From: Haliea sp.
GTDB lineage: Bacteria > Pseudomonadota > Gammaproteobacteria > Pseudomonadales > Halieaceae
Direction of reading: 5' to 3'
DNA length: 41,686 nucleotides
Assembly: GCA_002862985.1 (NCBI GenBank)
Contig: PKCY01000296.1
Location: 1-41,686 of the forward strand
This document shows positions 15,968 through 23,961 of the stretch, one piece after another (within the stretch, counting starts at the first letter, position 1; each line of letters starts with the position of its first letter). The translations under genes and the position numbers were made by a program. Under the pieces are notes generated by a model that saw nothing but the letters and a program-made list of their open reading frames with translations, ran no database searches and was not told the origin of the DNA.

Positions 15968-16900
15968 CTAGCGTGCCTGCAGCGATTGGCCCAGGACAAA
16001 CCTTTGCGCCAGATGCAGTGCACGGCGGGCGGTGTGGTGGCTGATTGGGGCGAAGTGCACGGTGTTTCCCGCGACCAACTGACTCATACGCGATACATCT
16101 ATTGACAAAGCTGAGCCAATCTTGGGATAGCCACCGATGGTTTGGCGATCATTCAATAACACAATAGGCTGCCCATCCGGCGGTAACTGGATGGCGCCAA
16201 AACAAATGCCCTCTGACACGATGCCGTCGATATTGCAGCGAATGGCGGGTCCCTCCAGGCGATAGCCCATACGATCGCAGCGCTCGGAGACGGTGTAGGT
16301 GCTACCGAAAAATCGACGTTGTTCGGCGCGGCTGAAATGACGCTGCTGATAGCCAGGTATCACGCGCACGGTCATCGTCTTTTGATAACGTGGACGAAGA
16401 CGATCCTCCAGGTAGTAGCGTGTTCGAGTAGTGATAACAGGGCAGGGCAATTGGTCGCCCGCCCGTAACTTGTCGCCGTTGAGGCCGCCGATATTTTCGC
16501 GCACGACCGTGGCGGTGCTGCCGAGTGCAGGAACTATGGTGAATCCGTCTGCAACGCCCAGGTAACTGCGGCAACCGGATTGTGCAAAGCCCAGGCTGAT
16601 CGTGTCGCCCGCGATAACTTTGTGTACTTCCCACGCAGCGCGATCTTCACCGTTGATGCTCAGGGGCATGTTGGCGCCGGTCAGGCAGATGAACGTTTCC
16701 ACCTTCGACTCCAGCTGTAAGCCGCCAACACTGACCTCAACAGCGGTAGTCCCTGCGGGGTTTTGCAATAATCTGTTGCAGTAATTGAATGCCTCACGGT
16801 CGACTGGGCCACCGTTGCTGAGGCCCAGGCGATGGTGGCCCCAGCGGCCGCTGTCCTGAAGCAAACTCAGTATGCCCGGTTGCGCCACAATCATGCTCAT
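15968..16900 (-). CDS. pxpC: 5-oxoprolinase subunit C (PxpC)
   Basis: This 310-residue protein is the biotin-dependent-carboxylase-like / KipA (allophanate hydrolase subunit 2-like) component of the PxpABC 5-oxoprolinase, which hydrolyses 5-oxoproline to glutamate using ATP. Family blocks are LLQDSGRWG near residue 14, LSNGGPVD at about 27-34, ALGSTATVVRENIGG in the middle, DRMGYRLEGPAI, EGICFGAIQLPPDGQP and GGYPKIG towards the C-terminus. Its ATG overlaps the pxpB stop (ATGA, 16897-16900). The length is close to that of stand-alone PxpC proteins. Urea-carboxylase or allophanate-type enzymes share the fold, but the adjacent pxpA and pxpB make 5-oxoprolinase the sound assignment. Confidence 0.94.
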   Translation of the reverse strand: MSMIVAQPGILSLLQDSGRWGHHRLGLSNGGPVDREAFNYCNRLLQNPAGTTAVEVSVGGLQLESKVETFICLTGANMPLSINGEDRAAWEVHKVIAGDTISLGFAQSGCRSYLGVADGFTIVPALGSTATVVRENIGGLNGDKLRAGDQLPCPVITTRTRYYLEDRLRPRYQKTMTVRVIPGYQQRHFSRAEQRRFFGSTYTVSERCDRMGYRLEGPAIRCNIDGIVSEGICFGAIQLPPDGQPIVLLNDRQTIGGYPKIGSALSIDVSRMSQLVAGNTVHFAPISHHTARRALHLAQRFVLGQSLQAR

Positions 16901-17577
16901 GTCAGGTCTCCGCCCAGTGCCAGGAAGCGGTCACGGCTGATAGGCTCGAAGCGCACCCTATCACCCACTGCGACGGGCATCCCAGGTTGTGTGCCGGGAT
17001 TAAACATGCGCACGGGGCAGCGCCCTATCAGGTTCCAGCCGCCGGGGGAAACAGAGGGGTAAACAGCCGTTTGGCGGCCTGCAATGGCGACTGCGCCGCG
17101 GGGGACGTGTTGTCGGGGAGTTGTCAGGCGCGGGGCTGCGATGCGTTCATCCACCTGTCCCAGATAGGCAAATCCCGGCGCGAAGCCAATGGCGTATACG
17201 CGATAATCGTGCGCGCAGTGGAGTGCAATGACAGCGTCGACCGAAAGACCTGCGCGCTCAGCCAGGGCCTGCAGATCCTCACCTGCCTCCAGTGCATAAT
17301 AAACCGGTAGGACGATGGTGCGGCCTGCGGTTTTTGGCAGTGTGGGTAGTGCCTTGAGTGCCCCGCGCACGCGGCAAGCAATATTGATTTGATTAGATTC
17401 CAGAGGGTTGTAGAGAATGAGTACCGACGCATAGGAGGGAACCAGGTCAACCAGGTCTGGGCCCAGTACCTGCTCGATGGCTACCACCGCAGCCTGAACG
17501 CGCAGGGAAGCCTCCTCAGGGGTTGCTTCTTGTACATACAGCATCAAGGCGTCTTCGCCTACGGTTTGAAGTTTCAC
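16897..17577 (-). CDS. pxpB: 5-oxoprolinase subunit B (PxpB)
   Basis: This 226-residue protein is of the KipI / allophanate hydrolase subunit 1 family and is a partner of PxpC in the cytosolic PxpABC complex. The characteristic block YAIGFAPGFAYLGQVD is followed by TPRQHVPRGAVAIAGRQTAVYP and SPGGWNLIGRCP. The start is GTG at 17577, 6 bp after the pxpA stop, and its end overlaps the pxpC ATG, so B and C are probably translated in fixed ratio. In Bacillus the homologue KipI also inhibits the sporulation kinase KinA; such a role is not expected here. Complete, with no unusual features. Confidence 0.94.
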   Translation of the reverse strand: MKLQTVGEDALMLYVQEATPEEASLRVQAAVVAIEQVLGPDLVDLVPSYASVLILYNPLESNQINIACRVRGALKALPTLPKTAGRTIVLPVYYALEAGEDLQALAERAGLSVDAVIALHCAHDYRVYAIGFAPGFAYLGQVDERIAAPRLTTPRQHVPRGAVAIAGRQTAVYPSVSPGGWNLIGRCPVRMFNPGTQPGMPVAVGDRVRFEPISRDRFLALGGDLT

Positions 17578-17583
17578 AGGATT

Positions 17584-18321
17584 TCAGCCGCGGATCAGGA
17601 GGCTGCGAATTGCCTCGATAGCCCGCACAGCCTTCGGGTTGTCTCCGTGCACACATAGCGTGTCGGCCTGAAGTGGAATCGTGTGGCCACTCTGAGTGGT
17701 TATGGTGCTGTGGCGAATCAACTGCGCAACCTGTTCCAGCATCCGTGCCCTGGGATGTACCGCGTCTGCTTTGCTGCGGTGTACAAGCGTGCCGTCGTCC
17801 GCATAACAGCGATCTGCGAAGGCCTCGAACTGGACTTGCACACCGGCATCAGCAGCCTCTATTCGGTATTCTTCGGCCTTTGCGGTGGCCTGCATGACCA
17901 GTGTTAAAGAGCGGTTGTAGCTGCGTATCGCCTGGAAAATGGCGGCACGCACTTCCGCCCGCGCCATCATGTCGTGATACAGGGCGCCGTGCGGTTTGAC
18001 ATAGTCCAGTGTGAGACCCTCATTTTTCGCCATGCCGTCGAGCGCGGCTACCTGATAGTGCACGCTCGCAATAATTTCATCGCTACTGAGTGTCATGCTG
18101 CGGCGCCCGAAGCCGACCAGATCCGGGTAAGCGGGGTGTGCGCCTACGGTCACTCCGTGCGCTGCGGCGAGTGCCAGAGTTTGGCGAATGGTCAGTGGGT
18201 CGCCCGCATGAAAGCCGCAGGCTATATTGGCTTGATCGATGTGGGGCATGACTGCAGCATCAGCTCCTATGGTCGCGCTGCCATAGCTTTCCCCTAAGTC
18301 ACAATTCAGTAGCATCTGCAC
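17584..18321 (-). CDS. pxpA: 5-oxoprolinase subunit A (PxpA, LamB/YcsF family)
   Basis: This 245-residue LamB/YcsF family protein is the third subunit of prokaryotic 5-oxoprolinase. The N-terminal signature NCDLGESYG (Asp8, Glu11) is followed by ANIACGFHAGDP, VGAHPAYPDLVGFGRR and YVKPHGALYHDM, with VHGDNP near the C-terminus. Conserved His, Asp and Glu in these motifs line the active site of the family. The frame opens with GTG at 18321; ATG at 18315, with AGGA seven bases before it, is an equally good start. It lies 9 bp after the DUF1445 gene. Subunits A, B and C are complete and adjacent, so a functional complex is expected. The known substrate of PxpABC is 5-oxo-L-proline; use of the D form is untested here. 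Confidence 0.95.
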   Translation of the reverse strand: MQMLLNCDLGESYGSATIGADAAVMPHIDQANIACGFHAGDPLTIRQTLALAAAHGVTVGAHPAYPDLVGFGRRSMTLSSDEIIASVHYQVAALDGMAKNEGLTLDYVKPHGALYHDMMARAEVRAAIFQAIRSYNRSLTLVMQATAKAEEYRIEAADAGVQVQFEAFADRCYADDGTLVHRSKADAVHPRARMLEQVAQLIRHSTITTQSGHTIPLQADTLCVHGDNPKAVRAIEAIRSLLIRG

Positions 18322-18330
18322 ATCCTGTCC

Positions 18331-19113
18331 TTACAGCACGGCCAACTGGCTGTTGCGTATATCGGTCACCAGCATACACCCCGGGCTGTGTGTGATGGCG
18401 AATGGCAAGCGGGCTGCCTCCAGCGCCACTTGCGGCGTGACGCCACAGGCCCAAAATAACGGAATTTCTGTTTCTTCAATAGTGACCGCATCGCCGAAGT
18501 CCGGCTGGGCCAGATCCTTGATGCCAATCTGGGTGGGGTCACCGAGGTGAATCGGTGCGCCGTGCACCGATGGAAACCGCGTACAGATTTGTATCGCGCG
18601 AACTGCATCCACGGCTTGGAAAGGCCGCATGCTGACCACCATTTTTCCGCTAAAAGGGCCTGAGCTGGCACAGTCCAGATTGGTGCGATACATGGGAACA
18701 TTGACGCCCTCAGTGGCATTGCGCACTTCCAGGCCGCCTGCGAGTAACGCCTCCTCAAACGAAAAGGAGCATCCGAGGGCGAAACTTACCAGGTCATTGC
18801 GCCACAATGCTGTGATATCAGGTAATTCTTCGACCAATTCGCCGTGGCGGAATATGCGATAGCTGGGCAGGTCGGTGCGTATATCAATTTCTCCCAAATT
18901 GGGTAGTTCTGGTTTGCCGGCCTCGCCGATGGCAATCAGGGGACAGGGTTTGGGGTTGAGTTGGCAAAACCGGAGGAACGAAAGCGCGCAGTCGGCGGGT
19001 AAAATGACAATATTGCAGTGCACGAAACCCGGTGCCTGGCCCGAGGTGTGTCTCGCGAATTCGCCCGTTCGAATCGCTGCGCGCAGTTCGCGTGGGGATA
19101 GAGTGCTGTGCAT
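18331..19113 (-). CDS. DUF1445 (YcsI-like, D-glutamate cyclase N-terminal domain) protein
   Basis: This 260-residue protein is of the DUF1445 / YcsI family, often labelled 'putative hydro-lyase'. Conserved blocks are [11 protein letters not shown] (113-123), VPMYRTN (139-145), [13 protein letters not shown] (152-164), [11 protein letters not shown] (183-193), [11 protein letters not shown] (218-228) and [11 protein letters not shown] (241-251). The same domain forms the N-terminal half of animal D-glutamate cyclase, and in Bacillus ycsI sits beside the pxp genes. As first gene of the operon it probably sets expression. Its ATG at 19113 is preceded by AGGC, a modest ribosome-binding site. A 155-bp divergent gap to tesB should contain promoters for both directions. 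Chemistry is inferred: it may assist cyclisation, opening or epimerisation at C-alpha of glutamate/5-oxoproline. Confidence 0.87.
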   Translation of the reverse strand: MHSTLSPRELRAAIRTGEFARHTSGQAPGFVHCNIVILPADCALSFLRFCQLNPKPCPLIAIGEAGKPELPNLGEIDIRTDLPSYRIFRHGELVEELPDITALWRNDLVSFALGCSFSFEEALLAGGLEVRNATEGVNVPMYRTNLDCASSGPFSGKMVVSMRPFQAVDAVRAIQICTRFPSVHGAPIHLGDPTQIGIKDLAQPDFGDAVTIEETEIPLFWACGVTPQVALEAARLPFAITHSPGCMLVTDIRNSQLAVL

Positions 19114-19268
19114 GCTGTTTGCCTGTCAATTCGGGGTTGACCTGCGCTGAGAATATCAAATTACGGCACCCGGAGGCACCGCCGTGTGGCTTAGTTTTTG
19201 TATCTTATGTTTGGCAGGGCAGCGCAAATCTGGATAATGGCGCTTCACTTCGGATAAAAGCGATAGCT

Positions 19269-20108
19269 ATGCTCGACCAACTACTCGATGTTCTTGCTCC
19301 CAAACCCACGGGAGAGGACAGGTTCACTGCCAAAAACATGCACCCGCAGGCATTTCGCGTCTACGGCGGACAGGTATTGGCCCAATGCGTGAGCGCTGCT
19401 GTTGAAACTGTTGATGCGGGGCGCGTATTGCACTCTCAGCACGCCTATTTTCTGCGTCCGGGTGACCCTGCCAAGGATATCGAATTTGAAATCGAGAGGG
19501 CCCGGGACGGTTGGAGTTTCAGTTCCCGGCGGGTGGTAGCGTTGCAGGACGGTAAGCCCATCCTGGTTAGTTCTCTGTCGTTTCAGGCGGAATCCAACGG
19601 GGACGACTACCAGCCCGACATGATTCAGGTGCCGCCGCCTGAGTCGTTGCCCAGCGAACGACAGTTGAGCCTGGAGGCGGGCAAGCTGGACGAGAGTTTT
19701 ATGATTACCACCGGGGAAGATCTCGATATTCGGGTCGTTGAGCCGGTAGATTGGGATAATCCGGTGGCCCGCGAGCCGGTGTTGCAAGCCTGGATGAAGA
19801 CGACCGGGCCAGTGCCTGATACACAGGGTGTGCATCAGGCGTTGCTAACCTATTTGTCGGATGCCTTTCTCATCGACGTGTGCCTGATCGCCCACGGGCG
19901 CCACTTTGCAGGCCAGGATTTTCAAGTGGCCAGCCTGGATCACGTTTTGTGGTTCCATGAAGCGTTTCGCGCCGACGACTGGTTGCTGCACACGGTTGAA
20001 GCAGAGCGCATTGTTGGCGGCCGTGGTCTCGCCCGAGGTAGCTTCTTTACACGGGAGGGTCGATTGGTAGCGACAACCATGCAACAGGGAGTGATGCGTT
20101 TCCGTTGA
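19269..20108 (+). CDS. tesB: Acyl-CoA thioesterase II (TesB)
   Basis: This double-hotdog thioesterase hydrolyses acyl-CoA to free acid and CoA. The frame is open further upstream, but ATG at 19269 gives the family start MLDQLLDVL and a 279-residue protein, close to E. coli TesB (about 286 aa); the extra upstream residues look non-coding and would overlap the divergent gene. Catalytic positions are recognisable by alignment from memory: Asp198 (LSDAFLID), Ser222 in ASLDHVLWFH (Thr in E. coli) and Gln272 (MQQGVMR). FRVYGGQV near residue 29 is the usual N-terminal motif. It lies 72 bp upstream of an acyl-CoA synthetase on the same strand, so the pair may tune acyl-CoA levels. Conservative Thr-to-Ser change noted; function should be retained. 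Confidence 0.94.
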   Translation: MLDQLLDVLAPKPTGEDRFTAKNMHPQAFRVYGGQVLAQCVSAAVETVDAGRVLHSQHAYFLRPGDPAKDIEFEIERARDGWSFSSRRVVALQDGKPILVSSLSFQAESNGDDYQPDMIQVPPPESLPSERQLSLEAGKLDESFMITTGEDLDIRVVEPVDWDNPVAREPVLQAWMKTTGPVPDTQGVHQALLTYLSDAFLIDVCLIAHGRHFAGQDFQVASLDHVLWFHEAFRADDWLLHTVEAERIVGGRGLARGSFFTREGRLVATTMQQGVMRFR

Positions 20109-20180
20109 AGCGCTGTCCCTTTGGAGTTGAAAATTCTATAGTGTTCTCTACAGCTAAATACAGTACGAAAGGAATATTCT

Positions 20181-21749
20181 ATGCCGCATCCCAGTATTAC
20201 CGCCGAAACCTATCCCCATAAGCCCGCTATTATTATGGGTGCCTCGGGCGAAATGGTGACCTACCAGCAACTGGATCAGCGCTCTAACCAGGGCGCGCAG
20301 CTGTTTCGATCACTGGGGCTAAAGGCGGGTGATCATATCGGGATGATGCTGGAGAATAACCGGCATTTTCTTGAGATCTTATGGGCAGCGCAGCGCAGCG
20401 GGCTGATCTTTACGCCTATTAGCACGCACTTGAAGAAGCACGAGACTGCCTACATTTTGAATAATTGCGGCGCCAAATTATTCATCGGATCACTTGCATT
20501 GTCTGAGGTGGCGCAAGAGTTGCTCTCTGAATCAACCGACGTTGAGCACTACTATATGGTAGGCGGCATAAAGCCAGGCTTTGAGTCCTGGGAAGAGGCC
20601 ACGGACGCGCAACCGGATACACCCATAGACGATCAAATTAACGGTGCACCGATGCTCTATTCATCGGGCACGACGGGCCAGCCAAAGGGTGTGTTCATCG
20701 ACAACTATGATAAAGATGTGTTTGCGCCGACTGCCCTGGTGCCCACCATCGGAGTGCTTTTCGGTTTTGGTGAAGAAACGATTTATTTGTCACCGGCACC
20801 GCTCTATCACGCGGCACCCTTGCACTACAACATGTTGGCACTCTTCAACGGTGGCACCTCTATCATCATGGAAAAGTTTGATCCCGAGTTGGCCTTAAAG
20901 CTGATCGAGGAGCACCGGGTTACCCACAGTCAATGGGTGCCCATTATGTTTAACCGCATGTTAAAACTGCCGCAGGAAGTTCGTGAGGCCTACGATGTCA
21001 GTTCCATGCAGGTTGCCATCCACGCAGCGGCCCCCTGTCCGGTCGGGATTAAGGAAAAGATGATCGATTGGTGGGGTGAGATCATTGTGGAGTATTACGC
21101 TGCCAGCGAAGGAATCGGCGTCACCATAATCGATTCCGCTAACTGGTTGACCCATAAAGGCTCGGTTGGCCCCGTGCTGATGGGCGAGCTGCATATTCTG
21201 GATGATGACGGCAATGAGTTGCCTCAGGGCGAGACAGGCGCCGTCTATTTTGGTGGTCAGCAACTGCAATTCCACTATCACGACGAACCGGAAAAAACGT
21301 CCGAGGCCTACAACGACAAGGGTTGGGCTACTACTGGCGATGTCGGCTATGTGGATGAAGACGGCTATCTCTACCTCACAGATCGCAAAAACTTTACCAT
21401 CATCAGCGGTGGGGTGAATATCTATCCACAGGAAGTCGAAAATATTTTGGCAGGTCACGATAAGGTGGCAGATGTGGCCGTATTTGGAGTCCCGAACGAG
21501 GAGTTTGGTGAAGAGGTCAAGGCCGTTATACAGCCGATGAACTGGGCCGATGCCACGGACGAGACTGCATTTGAAATTATGGAATGGTTGCGTAAACGCA
21601 TTTCCGACATTAAAATGCCCCGCTCTATGGATTTCCATCCCCAGCTGCCAAGAATGGACAATGGCAAGCTATACAAGCGTCACCTTGTCGAGGAGTATCG
21701 CGATGCTGCGCGTCGCGATGACAAAGCCGGTGATAGCAAAACAGACTAA
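20181..21749 (+). CDS. Acyl-CoA synthetase (fatty acid-CoA ligase type)
   Basis: This 522-residue adenylate-forming enzyme has P-loop motif YSSGTTGQPKG at 160-170, the adenine motif YYAASEG, TGDVGYVDEDGYLYLTDRKN carrying the ribose-binding Asp, hinge SGGVNIYPQEVEN and C-terminal MDNGKLYKRHL with the adenylation lysine. The overall pattern resembles FadD-like enzymes active on long or bulky acids, including steroid side-chain acids. The strong ribosome-binding site AAAGGAA before ATG 20181 supports the start. It precedes a lipase-like lipoprotein by 17 bp and follows tesB by 72 bp, so it may activate fatty acids released by that lipase. The exact acid is unknown. Confidence 0.9.
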   Translation: MPHPSITAETYPHKPAIIMGASGEMVTYQQLDQRSNQGAQLFRSLGLKAGDHIGMMLENNRHFLEILWAAQRSGLIFTPISTHLKKHETAYILNNCGAKLFIGSLALSEVAQELLSESTDVEHYYMVGGIKPGFESWEEATDAQPDTPIDDQINGAPMLYSSGTTGQPKGVFIDNYDKDVFAPTALVPTIGVLFGFGEETIYLSPAPLYHAAPLHYNMLALFNGGTSIIMEKFDPELALKLIEEHRVTHSQWVPIMFNRMLKLPQEVREAYDVSSMQVAIHAAAPCPVGIKEKMIDWWGEIIVEYYAASEGIGVTIIDSANWLTHKGSVGPVLMGELHILDDDGNELPQGETGAVYFGGQQLQFHYHDEPEKTSEAYNDKGWATTGDVGYVDEDGYLYLTDRKNFTIISGGVNIYPQEVENILAGHDKVADVAVFGVPNEEFGEEVKAVIQPMNWADATDETAFEIMEWLRKRISDIKMPRSMDFHPQLPRMDNGKLYKRHLVEEYRDAARRDDKAGDSKTD

Positions 21750-21766
21750 TCGACAAGAAGTGATTC

Positions 21767-23872
21767 ATGAATCAAACAATTATCCGGATACTGCCTTTGG
21801 TAGTTGTCTTGGCGTCCTGTTCCAGCGGTAACAATAACGACAATTTCTCAGCTCCCACATTCAGCGTCGATCCCGAAACCATTGATGTCAGTCAAGCGGA
21901 ATATTGTGACATCACTCAGGCACAATACTGTCTATTTCCGTTTCCCAATAATTTTTTTACGCGTGAGGATGCGGCAACCCCGACTGGAAAACGCGTTAAC
22001 TTCAGTCCTTTGGGTATGCCGGTCAACCAAATGAACGTCGCTATTGACGTCGAAGAAATAAATCGCAGTGACGGCTTTTCAATAGGGGCGTTAATGCTGG
22101 CCTTTGTTGACGATATTGATCTTGACGCCACCGGGGCGGCTTCCATCGTCGATATGGCGGCCTCAATGGATGCAGACGCTCCAATTCAGCTGATTGATGC
22201 CGAAACCGGAGAGCGGCAATTGATTTGGGCTGAACTTGACCAAAATCCGGAGGAGGGTGAACCACAAGCGCTCATGCTTCACGCCGGTAAGGCATTACAA
22301 AATGGACGCCGTTATATCGTTGTGTTGCAAAATCTGGTGGATAGCAGCGGTGACGTTATCGAACCGGGCGCCGCATTTACCGTTTTCAGAGAAGCAATTC
22401 CATCCGAAGTGCCAGAGCTTGAGGCTCGCAGGGAGCATTTTGAGTCACTGTTTTCCAGTCTTTCTGATGTGGGTATTGAGCGCAACGAATTATACCTGAC
22501 GTGGGATTTCACAACGGTTTCAACTGAAAACACCACGAACCGTGTTTTGCACATGCGCGATACCAGTCTCGCTGGACTTTCTGGTGCGGCGCCAGCAGTT
22601 ACCATTAATTCTGTTGTAGACAGGACTGCTGATGAAGGCGAATCAATTGGGCGAGTTATTGAGGGAACCATAAACGTCCCCAACTTCTTGGATACCGCCA
22701 CGGCCGGTCCAGGGTCACGGTTAAATTTCGGCAGTGACGACCCTGACGCTTTGCCCGAGCAGTTCGAGGGTGATGGTACTGTCGATGTCCCCTTTGTTTG
22801 CAACATTTCACAGGCTGCATTTGATGACGCGGCAGATGGCGACACAGATTCCCGCGCGGTTATAGTGGGCCATGGTTTCCTGGGTGATCGCTTCACTGGA
22901 TTGGGGTTCGGCGCACAGATAACTAACGCCATATTTTGCAGTATGGATTTTTGGGGCATGTCCAACCAGGATGTCTCCACAATCACTGTCATACTCCGCG
23001 ATCTCAGCAATTTTCCTACAATGCCTGATCGGCTACAGCAGGCCTTTCTGAATAAGATTTTTTTGTCTGAGGCCATCGTGAACGAGGGGGGGTTTCAGGT
23101 CCTGCCGGAGTTTCAGGATGATAGCGGTAATGCCTTGTTCACCTCCGGGATCGTGCAGTACAACGGCGTCTCCATGGGCTCGGTGTATGGGGGTACGCTC
23201 ACTGCTTTAAGCCCGCATTTTGATTATTCAGTGCTGGATCTTGCGGGAATGAACTGGGGGCTTATTATTCCTCGTTCCAATATCTGGGACACCTTTGCCC
23301 TTCTTTACAAGCCCTCCTATCCTGATTCCGTAATGCAGCCATTGGGTCTCGCGTTGGTCCAAACTATGTGGGACAGAGCCGATAGTAACGGTTATGCAAA
23401 CCATATTACCCGCAACCCTTTGCTCGGCAGCAAGCTTAGTCGGGTGCTGATTAACGCGCCCATTGGAGATCAGATATTGACGGAAACAGCGGCGGAGCTT
23501 ATGCAGCGCTCGCTTGAAGTCAAACGCCACAATCCGAGTATTGTCGAGGGCCGACATATAGCGGTAGAGCCTTATTTGGACATTGCGCCGATCACTACGT
23601 ATCCCCATGAGGGCCATGCCGTAATGCACTGGGATTCGGGCCCATTCCCTCTTAATGGCCGTGATGGTACGCCATTGCAGCGGCTAGACAACCTGCCGCG
23701 TGACCTGGGATACGACACCCATGGCATGCCGATGGGCCAGACGAGGGCTTGGGAGCAGAAAGCGGTTTTCTGGCGCACCGGCGAGGTGGTTAATATCTGT
23801 GGCGCACAGGCCTGTTTTGGAGATGGGTACGATGGAACGCCGGGTGTTTATGATCCTGCCAATGCGCCCTAG
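21767..23872 (+). CDS. Putative lipoprotein lipase, VolA-like alpha/beta hydrolase
   Basis: This 701-residue protein has a short signal peptide ending in a lipobox (V-L-A-S-Cys18), so it should be a lipoprotein facing the periplasm or the cell surface. The residues around 46-65 (CLFPFPNNFF) resemble the N-terminal domain of bacterial virulence-factor lipases such as Vibrio VolA, which usually begin with a similar Pro-Asn motif. Further on, VGHGFLG (368-373) could form the oxyanion loop, and GVSMG (467-471) a nucleophile elbow with Ser469. A histidine near the end (HEGHAVMHWD) is a candidate for the triad. The acidic, cysteine-paired sequence suits an exported protein. The start ATG follows AAGAAGTG. 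Coupling with the acyl-CoA synthetase 17 bp upstream suggests release and uptake of lipid acyl chains. Family placement is moderate; substrate unknown. Confidence 0.65.
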   Translation: MNQTIIRILPLVVVLASCSSGNNNDNFSAPTFSVDPETIDVSQAEYCDITQAQYCLFPFPNNFFTREDAATPTGKRVNFSPLGMPVNQMNVAIDVEEINRSDGFSIGALMLAFVDDIDLDATGAASIVDMAASMDADAPIQLIDAETGERQLIWAELDQNPEEGEPQALMLHAGKALQNGRRYIVVLQNLVDSSGDVIEPGAAFTVFREAIPSEVPELEARREHFESLFSSLSDVGIERNELYLTWDFTTVSTENTTNRVLHMRDTSLAGLSGAAPAVTINSVVDRTADEGESIGRVIEGTINVPNFLDTATAGPGSRLNFGSDDPDALPEQFEGDGTVDVPFVCNISQAAFDDAADGDTDSRAVIVGHGFLGDRFTGLGFGAQITNAIFCSMDFWGMSNQDVSTITVILRDLSNFPTMPDRLQQAFLNKIFLSEAIVNEGGFQVLPEFQDDSGNALFTSGIVQYNGVSMGSVYGGTLTALSPHFDYSVLDLAGMNWGLIIPRSNIWDTFALLYKPSYPDSVMQPLGLALVQTMWDRADSNGYANHITRNPLLGSKLSRVLINAPIGDQILTETAAELMQRSLEVKRHNPSIVEGRHIAVEPYLDIAPITTYPHEGHAVMHWDSGPFPLNGRDGTPLQRLDNLPRDLGYDTHGMPMGQTRAWEQKAVFWRTGEVVNICGAQACFGDGYDGTPGVYDPANAP

Positions 23873-23961
23873 CTGGGGGCTGAGGGCACGCTGCGCACTA
23901 GGGTGTTCTCGTCATCAAGTGGAGCGTTGTCGCCAATTCACCAGTAGTCAAATGAGAACCT

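Noticed and set aside
20961-21638. 225-codon frame antisense to the acyl-CoA synthetase
   Set aside because: It covers the conserved C-terminal motifs of the synthetase on the other strand; no family resemblance of its own.
22312-23076. 254-codon frame antisense to the lipase lipoprotein gene
   Set aside because: Ser/Thr/Arg-rich shadow of a coherent exported protein with lipobox and GxSxG motif; no independent evidence.
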